Below are positions 27,324-36,072 of a stretch of DNA of 54,548 bases, one piece after another (position 1 is the first letter of the stretch; each line of letters opens with the position of its first letter). Under the pieces are notes generated by a model, which was not told the DNA's origin, ran no database searches, and worked only from the letters and a program-made list of their open reading frames with translations. Location: positions 498,852-553,399 of the forward strand of contig NZ_LN851186.1 of NCBI RefSeq assembly GCF_001243895.1, given 5' to 3'. Both the position numbers and the translations under genes were made by a program. The DNA comes from Bacillus testis. GTDB lineage: Bacteria; Bacillota; Bacilli; Bacillales; DSM-1321.

Positions 27324-28387
27324 GCCAACAGCAAATAAGGGTAGGAATCATTGGCGCCGGTTCAATATCTGATCTGCACATTGCCGGGCATCAAAGAAGC
27401 AGCCGTTCGAATGTAATGGCCATATGTGACCAAAATGCAGAAAGAGCAAAGGCAAAGGCCAGACAGTACGGAATTCCTCATTATTGTACTAACTATAAAG
27501 AATTGTTGTCGCTAAAAGACATAGATGCAATTGTTATTTGCACATATAATGCCACACACGCCCAAATAGCGATTGATGCATTAGCATCCCAAAAGCATGT
27601 ATTTGTGGAAAAGCCTTTATGTATATCTTATGAAGAAGCCCAGGAAATAGAAGCGGCTGTTAAGAAGAGCGGAAAACAACTCCAGGTAGGCTTTGTGAGA
27701 AGGTTTGATTCCAAGGTGGAGAAAATAAAAGAAATGGTGGACAGTGGCGCGATTGGTGAGATCTATTATGCCAAAATGTCTGCTTTACGGAGATTAGGGA
27801 ATCCTGGGGGATGGTTTGCGGACAAAGAAAAATCCGGTGGAGGACCGCTAATTGATGTGGGCATTCATTTATTGGACTTATGTTTATATTTCATGGCTTC
27901 TCCTACGGTCAAAACGGTTAAAGCTGTAACCTATAAAAAACTTGGCAGCAGAAATCATATTAAGAATCTATCCTATTACACAGCGGCTGATCCTGGCGAA
28001 GGCAACAATACAGTTGAAGAGCTTGCTGCTGCTTCCATTCGATTTGATAATGGGGCTTGCTTACTTTTGGATACAAGTTATACATTGCATGCAAGCAAGG
28101 ATGAAACCGTGTGTATAATCTATGGGACTAAAGGAGGCGTAGAGGTAGAACCAAATTTCGTAGTTTCAACCGACTGCTATAATACCATTTTGAATGCATA
28201 TCCGCAGATCGACCAAGATGTCTCGCATTTACAGAGTGCTTATCCGAAACAAATTGAAGGATTTATAGATTGCTGCATGAATGGAAGTGCCCCCCGTCAT
28301 TCAATAGAAGACAGTCTATTGACTATGAAAATCATTCATGCCATTTATGAATCTGCAGAAAACGGAAATGAAATATTCTTTGAGTAA
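27320..28387 (+). CDS. Gfo/Idh/MocA family oxidoreductase (paralogue A)
   Basis: 355 residues. The N-terminal Rossmann domain has GIIGAGSISDLH and the family motif EKPLC with the catalytic Lys; the C-terminal alpha/beta domain carries GGGPLIDVGIHLLDL, with the Asp-x-x-x-His active-site pair. The family oxidises or reduces sugar and cyclitol hydroxyls with NAD(P). It overlaps the isomerase gene by ATGA (start ATG 27320). It is a close relative of the protein at 37081: same length, and shared blocks such as RRLGNPGGWF and SGGGPLID, then LSYYTAADPG/LSFYKAADYDPG. Confidence 0.92.
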   Translation: MSQQQIRVGIIGAGSISDLHIAGHQRSSRSNVMAICDQNAERAKAKARQYGIPHYCTNYKELLSLKDIDAIVICTYNATHAQIAIDALASQKHVFVEKPLCISYEEAQEIEAAVKKSGKQLQVGFVRRFDSKVEKIKEMVDSGAIGEIYYAKMSALRRLGNPGGWFADKEKSGGGPLIDVGIHLLDLCLYFMASPTVKTVKAVTYKKLGSRNHIKNLSYYTAADPGEGNNTVEELAAASIRFDNGACLLLDTSYTLHASKDETVCIIYGTKGGVEVEPNFVVSTDCYNTILNAYPQIDQDVSHLQSAYPKQIEGFIDCCMNGSAPRHSIEDSLLTMKIIHAIYESAENGNEIFFE

Positions 28388-28400
28388 AGGGAGGAAAAAG

Positions 28401-29417
28401 ATGAAAACAGTTGAAGAATTAGAGGATTTATTGTCCAGACCATCCGATCGCCTTATTGAAGATATAGCCAAAATAGATGGAGATCTAATGATTTTAGGCA
28501 TTGGTGGAAAGATGGGTCCGACTCTCGGAAAAATGGCAAAGAGAGCAATAGAAGAAGCAAATTTGCAAAAGAGAGTAATAGGCGTGTCCAGATTTTCAGA
28601 TGAAAGCGTAAGAAATGATTTAGAAGCTTCAGGCATAGAAACGATTCGTGCAGATTTATTGAATGATGAGGAATTAAAACAGCTGCCAAAAGTAAAAAAC
28701 TTGATTTATATGGCAGGCAAAAAATTCGGCACTCAAAACAATGAACATCTAACGTGGGCCATGAATACATATTTGCCTGGAAGGGTAGCTGACATATTTA
28801 AACAATCAAGAATAGTTGTTTTTTCATCTGGAAACGTGTATCCGCTTACATCGTTAGGGAAGGGTGAATGTACGGAAGAGTATCAGGTGAACCCGATTGG
28901 TGAGTATGCCCAGTCATGCCTCGGCAGAGAAAGGGTCATGACCTATTTTTCGAAATTGAATCATACACCTGTCTTATTTTTTAGATTGAATTATGCGATT
29001 GATCTACGATATGGAGTGCTTTTGGAAATCGCCAAAAAAGTATATACGGGACAGGCGATTGATTTGGAAATGGGAGCCGTCAATTTTATATGGCAAGGAG
29101 ATGCAAATGAGTATGCCATTCGCTCGTTGTTGCATTGCAGCAGTCCGCCGAAAGTGCTGAATATTACGGGTCCGGAAAAGATTTCTGTGCGGTGGCTGGC
29201 GAATGAATTCGGAAAGAGGTTCAAGAAAGAAGTCCATTTCCACTCGGAAGAAGAAACGACAGCGCTATTGAATAATGCCTCACAGTCCCATCAATTGTTT
29301 GGTTATCCTCGTGTTCCTTTAATGGACATGATCGATTGGACCGCTGAATGGGTAAGTCAAGATGGGTCTGTCTATGAAAAACCAACACATTTCCAGGAAA
29401 GGCAAGGGGCTTTCTAA
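28401..29417 (+). CDS. NAD(P)-dependent epimerase/dehydratase-like protein (extended SDR)
   Basis: 338 residues. The nucleotide-binding turn is LGIGGKMGPTLGKMA and the SDR core includes NLIYMAGKKFG, VVFSSGNVYPL and the active-site region PIGEYAQSCLGRERV. In classical SDR enzymes the Tyr is followed three residues later by Lys (YxxxK). Here that position is Cys (YAQSC), so ordinary SDR chemistry may be changed or another residue may substitute. ATG 28401 follows GGGAGG; longer starts run into the preceding gene. It belongs to the five-gene operon. Confidence 0.85.
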   Translation: MKTVEELEDLLSRPSDRLIEDIAKIDGDLMILGIGGKMGPTLGKMAKRAIEEANLQKRVIGVSRFSDESVRNDLEASGIETIRADLLNDEELKQLPKVKNLIYMAGKKFGTQNNEHLTWAMNTYLPGRVADIFKQSRIVVFSSGNVYPLTSLGKGECTEEYQVNPIGEYAQSCLGRERVMTYFSKLNHTPVLFFRLNYAIDLRYGVLLEIAKKVYTGQAIDLEMGAVNFIWQGDANEYAIRSLLHCSSPPKVLNITGPEKISVRWLANEFGKRFKKEVHFHSEEETTALLNNASQSHQLFGYPRVPLMDMIDWTAEWVSQDGSVYEKPTHFQERQGAF

Positions 29418-29418
29418 T

Positions 29419-30480
29419 ATGATGGATCCACTGGAAAGGAAATTATTGCTGGAAGGCACTGTTATACCTGCCCATCCCTTGGCATTGACAGAACAGAGGA
29501 TGTTGGACGAACAATCTCAAAGAGCGTTGACACGTTACTATATGGATGCAGGAGCAGGCGGCATCGCAGTAGGCGTTCATACGACACAGTTTGAGATTAG
29601 GGATCCGGAATTCAAGCTGTTCGAAAAAGTACTGACGTTGGCGATGGAAGAGGTAGAAAAAGCGCGACTGAAGCGGCCGTTCATCAAGGTGGCAGGAATA
29701 TGTGGGCCGACTGATCAAGCGGTCAAGGAAGCGGAGTTTGCTAAGAGTATAGGGTATTCAATGGGACTTCTCAATATGGGGAATCTTGACCACTATTCAG
29801 AAGAAGAATTGCTTGCAAGGGCGAAAGCGGTAGCTGATCTTATTCCGGTATTTGGTTTTTACCTTCAGCCGTCTGTAGGAGGAAGAGTGTTAAGCTATCG
29901 TTTTTGGAGCGAGTTTTCAAACATTCAGAATGTCCATGCCATAAAAATAGCTCCTTTTGACAGATATAAGACATTGGACGTAGTAAGAGCCGTGTGCCAA
30001 TCACCCAGAAGGGATGATATTGCTTTATATACAGGAAATGATGATTCAATCATCCACGATCTGCTCTCTATCTATAAAGTGCATATAGATGGAAAATGGG
30101 TTGAGAAACGGATTGCAGGCGGTTTGCTGGGGCATTGGGCAGTGTGGACAAAGCGTGCCGTTGATCTGTTTGAAGAATTGAAAAAAGCAAGGATGGAACC
30201 ATCCATTCCTGGGCAATGGCTGATGAAAGCAAATGAAGTAACAGATGCAAATTCGGTCTTATTTGATGCTAAGAATCATTTCAAAGGGTGTATTGCTGGT
30301 ATCAATGAGGTATTGGCAAGGCAGGGGTTGCTCCAGGGGAATTGGTGCCTTAAGCCGGAGGAACAATTGAGTCCGGGCCAAAATGAGGAAATTGATAGAA
30401 TCTATCAAGAGTACCCGCATATGAATGATGACGAATTTATCAAAGAAAATATTGAACGCTGGAGGAAACATAGCTCTTGA
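29419..30480 (+). CDS. Dihydrodipicolinate synthase (DapA) superfamily protein
   Basis: 353 residues, longer than DapA (about 290) because of a C-terminal extension. Class I aldolase-type TIM barrels of this family cleave or condense 2-keto acids through a Schiff-base lysine. Seen: GTVIPAHPLALTEQRM, DAGAGGIAVGVHTTQF, and HAIKIAPFDRYKTLDVV, whose IKI Lys fits the catalytic position. In sugar clusters such proteins act as sugar-acid aldolases or dehydratases. ATG 29419 (or 29422) directly follows the previous stop; AAGGGGC is the ribosome site. Its stop overlaps the next TTG. Confidence 0.85.
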   Translation: MMDPLERKLLLEGTVIPAHPLALTEQRMLDEQSQRALTRYYMDAGAGGIAVGVHTTQFEIRDPEFKLFEKVLTLAMEEVEKARLKRPFIKVAGICGPTDQAVKEAEFAKSIGYSMGLLNMGNLDHYSEEELLARAKAVADLIPVFGFYLQPSVGGRVLSYRFWSEFSNIQNVHAIKIAPFDRYKTLDVVRAVCQSPRRDDIALYTGNDDSIIHDLLSIYKVHIDGKWVEKRIAGGLLGHWAVWTKRAVDLFEELKKARMEPSIPGQWLMKANEVTDANSVLFDAKNHFKGCIAGINEVLARQGLLQGNWCLKPEEQLSPGQNEEIDRIYQEYPHMNDDEFIKENIERWRKHSS

Positions 30481-31355
30481 TTAGAATAGGGATCATCGGC
30501 GCCGACTCTACGCATGCAGTCGCTTTTACTGAACAACTGACCAATGCATTGAACCCATACCATGTACCGGGAGGGGAGGTGATAGGTTTTTATTCTGCCG
30601 AGCCATCCATTGACCAGGAACGGAAAAAGGACATAGAAAAAAAGCTGATCCATCAGTACGGTTTGGTTCAATTGGCAAGTTTTCCACAAATGGCGGATAG
30701 ATGTGATGCCTTTTTATTATTGACGGTGCATCCGTATGAAAAACAGGCGCAATTGAAAGGACTGCTGAACTATAACAAGCCTGTTTTTATAGATAAGCCA
30801 ATATCGTTGACTGCCGCGGAAGCAATTCAGCTAGAACGGTTAAGCCATAAAGCGAAAACACCGATCATGAGTTCTTCAGCTTTACGGTTTGTGACAGCAT
30901 TTGAAAACTTTAAAAATACCTATACACAAACTGAGGAAGCGATTCAGTTTAATGGCCCTCTTCTTTTTCATTCCAGTATTCCAGGCTATTTTTGGTATGG
31001 GATTCACTTGGCAGAAATGGTGGTTTCCTTAATGGGGGGCTTACCGGAAGAATTGTCGGTTAAAAGGAATGGCGGCAGAGAAATCGTAGAATGTGTTTAT
31101 AATCATCAATTAGTGAGAATGGTTTTTGAAAACAGAGGAGACGAACCTTTTAGTCTAAAACTGAATAACCGTACAATTCCATTAGCTTCCGGCAGTGAAC
31201 CCATTTACACGGGTTTGCTTAAGAACATAATGGCATTTTTCCAAACCGGCCATTCCACTGTGCCATTTGAAGAGACGATTGATGTCATGCGGATGCTGGA
31301 AAGTATGAATAAACAAAGCGAGGCATATGCAAGATTTTCGGCGAATAAAGACTGA
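30477..31355 (+). CDS. Gfo/Idh/MocA-like oxidoreductase, short divergent member
   Basis: 292 residues. The Rossmann start IRIGIIGADSTHAVAF replaces the usual GxGxxG by G-A-D-S-T, and FIDKPISL holds the catalytic-type Lys. The C-terminal domain is short, with IPGYFWYGIHLAEM keeping a His. Length and missing blocks make it a divergent member. The start is TTG 30477 overlapping the previous TGA. It ends the first operon; the next promoter begins only 18 bases after its stop. Confidence 0.8.
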   Translation: MIRIGIIGADSTHAVAFTEQLTNALNPYHVPGGEVIGFYSAEPSIDQERKKDIEKKLIHQYGLVQLASFPQMADRCDAFLLLTVHPYEKQAQLKGLLNYNKPVFIDKPISLTAAEAIQLERLSHKAKTPIMSSSALRFVTAFENFKNTYTQTEEAIQFNGPLLFHSSIPGYFWYGIHLAEMVVSLMGGLPEELSVKRNGGREIVECVYNHQLVRMVFENRGDEPFSLKLNNRTIPLASGSEPIYTGLLKNIMAFFQTGHSTVPFEETIDVMRMLESMNKQSEAYARFSANKD

Positions 31356-31372
31356 ATTTTCAAAAATAAATA

Positions 31373-31401
31373 TTGACATATTTTGTAAACGAAACTAATA
31401 T
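31373..31401 (+). promoter_or_regulatory. Sigma-A promoter of the sugar ABC transporter operon
   Basis: TTGACA (31373-31378), 17 bases, TAATAT (31396-31401). TGTAAACG in the spacer (31384-31391) is half of a catabolite-responsive element (CcpA site), the other half being poor. Confidence 0.8.
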
Positions 31402-31408
31402 GAATTAC

Positions 31409-31428
31409 ATGAACCAGATATGAACCAG
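31409..31428. promoter_or_regulatory. Candidate operator 2 of the sugar regulon
   Basis: ATGAACCAG-AT-ATGAACCAG, a perfect direct repeat with 11-base period lying at the predicted transcription start. It shares 16 identical bases with the site at 26422. Confidence 0.65.
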
Positions 31429-31446
31429 TAAAAGAGGAGGGAATTC

Positions 31447-32715
31447 ATGAAGAAGAAGCGTTTTTATCTCATTTTAACATTGGTATTTTTGTTGCTCTTA
31501 TCTGCATGCTCTGGAAAAGATGAGAAGGTTTCATCAGATGGAAAAGGGAAGAAATTTTCAGGAACATTGACAGTTTGGGTTCATCCTTACGTTGCATCAG
31601 ACTTAAAGGATCAACAGACAGCGGTATTTGATGATATGGCGAAACAATTTAAAAAAGAATATCCAAATACAAAAGTAAAATTTGAAGAAATCCCTTGGGC
31701 AAATAGGGAAACGAAAATTTTGACAGCGCTTGCAGCTAAGGAAGGACCAGATGTCTTTTACTTGATTCCTGATATGATGGCGCAGTTTGCCAGTAAAAAT
31801 GTGCTGACTCCTATCACAAAATTACTAGGGGATGATTTTGATAAAGACGATTTCCCTAAGAGTTCATTGGACGCTGTAACTTATAAAGGCGAAATGTATG
31901 GGCTGCCTATTCTGCATGAAGTCCAGTCGATGGTCTACAATACAAAGATTCTGGAAGAGGTTGGCGGAGATAAAAATGCTCCTCCTACAACATGGGAAGA
32001 ATTCGATCAGCTTGCCGAAAAAGCAGTTGCGAAAGGCTATTTTGCCAGAAATTTTGAAGGTGCAAATACATTGAACTCCACACTTTATCCATTGATTTGG
32101 CAGGCTGGCGGAGACATCATCAAAGATAATAAGGTTGTCATCAACAATAAAAAAGGTGTAAAAGTATTCGAGAAAATCAATGACTGGTATAAAAAAGGCT
32201 GGATTCCAAAAGATTCAACAACAGCACTCGACCACTTTACAGGTTTTCTGGAAGGGAAAGCTTTATCCTCTACAGCATCGGGTTTAACTTTAAGCACACT
32301 TAAGGACAGAGGATTTGACAATTATGTGCTTGGGCCGCCTCTAAAAGGAGAAAAGCAAGTAACATTCGGAACAACAGGGATGTTTGTCGTTTCTGCTAAT
32401 AGCAAAAATAAAGAAGCTGCCGCTCAGTTAGTTAAGGCAATGACGGATACAGAAGGCTCCAAAGCATTTAATAAGCTCACAAAATACGTGCCGGCCCGCC
32501 AATCAGCTTCGGATATCTATAATGATGATCCGGAAATGAAGCAGATGACAGAATGGTTAAAGTATACAAAACCAGGGGTGATTCATCCGGTGGCCCGCGA
32601 AATCATGCCTAAAATCCAAGCTGAGCTTCAAGCGATGTTAGAAGGAAGCAAATCGCCGAAAGAAGCCGCCGATGCATCAGCAGAAGCAATAAAGGGAGAA
32701 ATCGATAAACAATAA
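31447..32715 (+). CDS. Carbohydrate ABC transporter substrate-binding lipoprotein
   Basis: 422 residues. The lipoprotein signal ends LLSACS (Cys about 22). The mature part is an SBP_bac_1 (cluster B/CUT1) protein: GTLTVWVHPYVASD, VKFEEIPWANRETKILTALA, GPDVFYLIPDMM and GLPILHEVQSMVYNTKIL. It captures an oligosaccharide or modified sugar outside the cell for the two permeases downstream. AGAGGAGGG precedes ATG 31447. No ATPase gene is present in the cluster, so a shared MsmK-type ATPase from elsewhere must energise it. Confidence 0.93.
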   Translation: MKKKRFYLILTLVFLLLLSACSGKDEKVSSDGKGKKFSGTLTVWVHPYVASDLKDQQTAVFDDMAKQFKKEYPNTKVKFEEIPWANRETKILTALAAKEGPDVFYLIPDMMAQFASKNVLTPITKLLGDDFDKDDFPKSSLDAVTYKGEMYGLPILHEVQSMVYNTKILEEVGGDKNAPPTTWEEFDQLAEKAVAKGYFARNFEGANTLNSTLYPLIWQAGGDIIKDNKVVINNKKGVKVFEKINDWYKKGWIPKDSTTALDHFTGFLEGKALSSTASGLTLSTLKDRGFDNYVLGPPLKGEKQVTFGTTGMFVVSANSKNKEAAAQLVKAMTDTEGSKAFNKLTKYVPARQSASDIYNDDPEMKQMTEWLKYTKPGVIHPVAREIMPKIQAELQAMLEGSKSPKEAADASAEAIKGEIDKQ

Positions 32716-32758
32716 GATGAACATCGTAAATCTAGAACAATAAATGAAGAATAATAAT

Positions 32759-32820
32759 AGCTTCCATGGACCCGATTTTGCACAAAGCAAAAGCTATAAA
32801 TGGAAGCTTTACTTTTTTAA
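32759..32820 (+). terminator. Double hairpin between binding-protein and permease genes
   Basis: AGCTTCCAT (32759-32767) pairs with ATGGAAGCT (32800-32808), enclosing an inner TTTTGC/GCAAAA hairpin; TTTACTTTTTT follows. A partial terminator or mRNA-stabilising structure raising binding-protein output relative to permeases is likely. Confidence 0.7.
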
Positions 32821-32832
32821 GAAGGTGAGCGG

Positions 32833-33783
32833 ATGGCGGGAGAAATAAAAATAAATCAAGTGCATGCCAATCAACGTGTAACGAATATGACACGAAAAGA
32901 AAGAATCAAGAGGAACTGGAATAAATACGGCTTAGTCTATATCTTTTTGATCCCTATTTTAATTCATTTTGCCGTTTTTCAACTTTTTCCGATTCTGTTT
33001 AGCTTTATTTTGACCTTTACCAATTGGCCGGTCATTGGTGATCCCAAATTTATCGGTTTAAAGAACTGGTTAGCGCTGTTCAAAGATCCTCTAGCATGGA
33101 AAGCGCTTTGGAATACCGTGGTTTTCTCTATTTATTACATAGTACCGACAATGGTTATAGGATTAGGTATGGCATTGATGATCAACACCGGGAAAAGAGG
33201 AACAGGTTTCTTTAAAGGACTATTCTTTCTGCCGGTTGTCACTTCATTTGTAGTAATATCGGGGATTTGGGATTGGCTATTTAAAGGAACTGAATCAGGC
33301 TTGATCAATATGTTGCTGTCTATATTCGGCATCGAGCCGCAACTCTTTTTTTCAAGTTCAAGCCAGGCGATGATTGTGCTGGCAGGCTTATCGATATTCA
33401 AAGTCTGTGGGAGTACAATGATCTATTATTATGCCGGATTACAGTCTATGCCGGAAGAATTATATGAAGCAGCGAGAATCGATGGGGCGTCCTCTTGGAA
33501 AATATTTTGGAAAATAACATTTCCTCTTTTGTTGCCAATCCATTTTTATGTCGCCATTATCACAACGATCGGTTCTTTTCAGATTTTTGATTCGGCCTTC
33601 TTATTGACTTCCGGCGGCCCTAATTATGCTACCACTACAATTGTTTACTATCTCTATCAAGAAGGGTTTGTTTCATTAAGATTTGGATACGCGAGTGTAT
33701 TGGCCTATGTCTTGTTTTTCATCATCTTTATCATTTCTATCATACAGAAAAAATTCCTAGGTAAAGAAACGACATATAAATAA
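32833..33783 (+). CDS. Sugar ABC transporter permease (MalF/UgpA type)
   Basis: 316 residues with six main hydrophobic segments after a hydrophilic N-terminus. The EAA loop that docks the ATPase reads EELYEAARIDGASSWKIFWK, matching the CUT1 consensus (EAAxxDGA-x8-I-x-LP). The N-terminal LVYIFLIPILIHFAVFQLFP is typical. AAGGTGAGCGG lies before ATG 32833. Confidence 0.93.
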   Translation: MAGEIKINQVHANQRVTNMTRKERIKRNWNKYGLVYIFLIPILIHFAVFQLFPILFSFILTFTNWPVIGDPKFIGLKNWLALFKDPLAWKALWNTVVFSIYYIVPTMVIGLGMALMINTGKRGTGFFKGLFFLPVVTSFVVISGIWDWLFKGTESGLINMLLSIFGIEPQLFFSSSSQAMIVLAGLSIFKVCGSTMIYYYAGLQSMPEELYEAARIDGASSWKIFWKITFPLLLPIHFYVAIITTIGSFQIFDSAFLLTSGGPNYATTTIVYYLYQEGFVSLRFGYASVLAYVLFFIIFIISIIQKKFLGKETTYK

Positions 33784-33794
33784 GGAGAGAGCGG

Positions 33795-34613
33795 ATGATA
33801 AGGTCCTTAAAAAGCAATTTTGTTTATATCCCTTTATGTATACTTGGTATACTTTTCCTGACGCCGTTTATTATTATGCTATTTGGATCTATTGTGAATA
33901 TGAGATTCCCGATTGGAAATCCATTTCAATGGCTGTTGAATGAAGATCTTTCTTTTAAGAATTTTACATATATCTTTACCAACGCTAACTATATGAGATG
34001 GATTGTGAACTCACTGATCATAACGATTATTCCGGTATGTACGAATATGTTTTTCTCCGCTATTCTTGGTTATATTTTTGCGAGAAAACAGTTTCCTTTT
34101 AGGGATTCATTATTTTGGATTATGATGGCAGTTGTCATGATTCCAAGCCAATTGCTTATTATTCCTAGATACATTATGTTCAGTAACTTCGAATGGATCA
34201 ATACGTATTTGCCCTTGGTCGTCCCGGAAATCTGGGGGATTATGGGGGTGTTTTTTGTAAGGCAATATATGATGACGCTGCCGAAAGATTTAGAAGAAGC
34301 TGCGTATATGGATGGAGCAAGTGATTTTACGGTATTTTTTAAAATCTATTTACCCCTGTCCGGACCTGTGATAGCAACCGTCGGAACATTCAGCTTTATC
34401 GCAAATTGGAATGACTTGTTGACTCCTTTAATTTTTACAACAAGCAATGAAATGTATCCGGTGACTGTGGGGTTAGCGTCCCTATTGACTAAAGAAGGGA
34501 ATTTTGGCGTAGAAATGGCCGGATCGGTGCTATCATTTATTCCGACCTTTTTGATCTTTATATTTTTCCAAAGATATTTTGTGAAAGGGATCGCGTTGAC
34601 AGGCAGTAAATAG
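33795..34613 (+). CDS. Sugar ABC transporter permease (MalG/UgpE type)
   Basis: 272 residues, six hydrophobic segments. The EAA loop is EEAAYMDGASDFTVFFKIYL, followed by LPLSGPVIATVGTFSF, typical of MalG-type partners. GGAGAG precedes the ATG. It pairs with the preceding permease and is followed immediately by the regulator gene. Confidence 0.93.
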   Translation: MIRSLKSNFVYIPLCILGILFLTPFIIMLFGSIVNMRFPIGNPFQWLLNEDLSFKNFTYIFTNANYMRWIVNSLIITIIPVCTNMFFSAILGYIFARKQFPFRDSLFWIMMAVVMIPSQLLIIPRYIMFSNFEWINTYLPLVVPEIWGIMGVFFVRQYMMTLPKDLEEAAYMDGASDFTVFFKIYLPLSGPVIATVGTFSFIANWNDLLTPLIFTTSNEMYPVTVGLASLLTKEGNFGVEMAGSVLSFIPTFLIFIFFQRYFVKGIALTGSK

Positions 34614-34615
34614 GA

Positions 34616-36058
34616 ATGAAGGAGTGGGAAAAATTACGAATGAGTGGAAAAAAGAGCAGAGACATCTTTATGGAACAGCTCCAATTGATGAAAACAACCA
34701 TAAGAAAACAAATAGCAGAAGGAGATATTCAAGTTGGTGAATATCTTCCGTCAGAATTAGTGCTGGCAGAAACATACGAGTTAAGCAAAAACTCTGTAAG
34801 AAAAGGGCTTGAAGATTTGGTGGAAGAAGGATTGATCGTCAAAAAATCAAGAATTGGGAATCAAGTGGTATCAATTAAACCCTTCAATCCAATCATTTTA
34901 AGAGTTGGCTATTATCCCTCATTAATGAATGAGGTGAAATTCGATGACCTGATCAGACTTTTTGAAAAGGAATATCCAAATATAAAAGTAAAAACGATTG
35001 CTTTGTCCTATGAAAACTATCATTTAACCCTTCGTGACTTTTTCATGAATGACATGATTGATGTGGTAACCATCAATTTTAAAGATTTTTATGAATGCAA
35101 AGATCAAAGTGAATCCTTGTTCGAACCAATGGAATATAACCCTACTATCTATTCATTTTTACAGAAACCGTTCGAGTCGGACTGTATAAAGGAAAACTTG
35201 ATGGTTCAGCCATTTGTCTTTTCTCCTATTGTCTTTTGCTACAATAGGGCACATTTTGATCAGGACCACATTCCATATCCGGACAGCAGCTGGAAATGGG
35301 AGGATGCGCTTGAAACATCAAAAACCTTAATGGGAGAAGATCAGGATGGTAAAGTCTGCGGTCTGTATTTTCATCCCTTTTCATTAAATAGGTGGCCTAT
35401 TTTTATGATGCAGAACGGTGTCCAGTTTGAAAAGGATTTGGACGGTGAAATTCAGTTTCCGTATGAAGAATTATTGGAAAGCACTGCTTTCATCCGTACG
35501 ATGTTTGAAGAGCAGGGTATTCTCCAAACCTTTTTGTCTGATAACAATCGGGATGCCGAGCAACTTTTTATAGATAATAAAACTTCTATGATCATAGCTT
35601 CTTATTTTACTTTGAATGAGTTCCGTAAACATTCCATTGAATATGATATAGCCCCGCTACCCTATTTTAAGTATCCTAAGACGATCCTATTGATCATCGG
35701 CTTGGCGATCAATAAGCATTCAACAAGAAAGCATGCTGCGGAACAATTTGTCTCGTTCATGTCGGGGGAGAAGGTTCAGGAGTACATACGCATCCATACT
35801 CTAAGCCTGCCGGCAGTGAAAAGAATTGCCGAAAAACAAGGGGAGGAAAAGGTCTATAAGCCTTCAAGATTCCAATTATTTAGAGAGATCATTCCGTCTT
35901 TTTGTCTGTATACCGATTTGGGTTTGGAATCCAATGAATTAGCAGAAGTCCGCAATGAATTACGTCTCTACTTGTCGGGGGCAACGGATCATGATTCCTT
36001 TTATGAAAGATTAAAAGGAAAGTTATCCCGGTCAGCGAAATATGAACAAATAACATAA
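34616..36058 (+). CDS. GntR-type regulator fused to an extracellular-type solute-binding domain
   Basis: 480 residues. The N-terminal GntR winged helix (about 10-90) shows IRKQIAEGDIQVGEYLPSEL, then LAETYELSKNSVRKGLEDL and VEEGLIVKKSRIGNQV. From about residue 95 the protein reads like an SBP_bac_1 solute-binding protein: LIRLFEKEYPNIKVKTIALS, VQPFVFSPIVFCYNRAHF and DGKVCGLYFHPF. There is no signal peptide, so the sugar sensor is cytoplasmic. It is encoded directly after the permeases. Most sugar GntR regulators use UTRA or LacI-like sensors, so this architecture is less common. Likely it binds the operators at 26422 and 31409 and responds to the imported sugar. The start is uncertain (ATG 34616 or 34640). 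Confidence 0.88.
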   Translation: MKEWEKLRMSGKKSRDIFMEQLQLMKTTIRKQIAEGDIQVGEYLPSELVLAETYELSKNSVRKGLEDLVEEGLIVKKSRIGNQVVSIKPFNPIILRVGYYPSLMNEVKFDDLIRLFEKEYPNIKVKTIALSYENYHLTLRDFFMNDMIDVVTINFKDFYECKDQSESLFEPMEYNPTIYSFLQKPFESDCIKENLMVQPFVFSPIVFCYNRAHFDQDHIPYPDSSWKWEDALETSKTLMGEDQDGKVCGLYFHPFSLNRWPIFMMQNGVQFEKDLDGEIQFPYEELLESTAFIRTMFEEQGILQTFLSDNNRDAEQLFIDNKTSMIIASYFTLNEFRKHSIEYDIAPLPYFKYPKTILLIIGLAINKHSTRKHAAEQFVSFMSGEKVQEYIRIHTLSLPAVKRIAEKQGEEKVYKPSRFQLFREIIPSFCLYTDLGLESNELAEVRNELRLYLSGATDHDSFYERLKGKLSRSAKYEQIT

Positions 36059-36072
36059 ATGGAGGTGGCTCT

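Noticed and set aside
31384..31397. Full catabolite-responsive element in the sugar promoter
   Set aside because: Only the left half (TGTAAACG) fits the consensus; the right half misses three positions, so I mention it as a half-site only.
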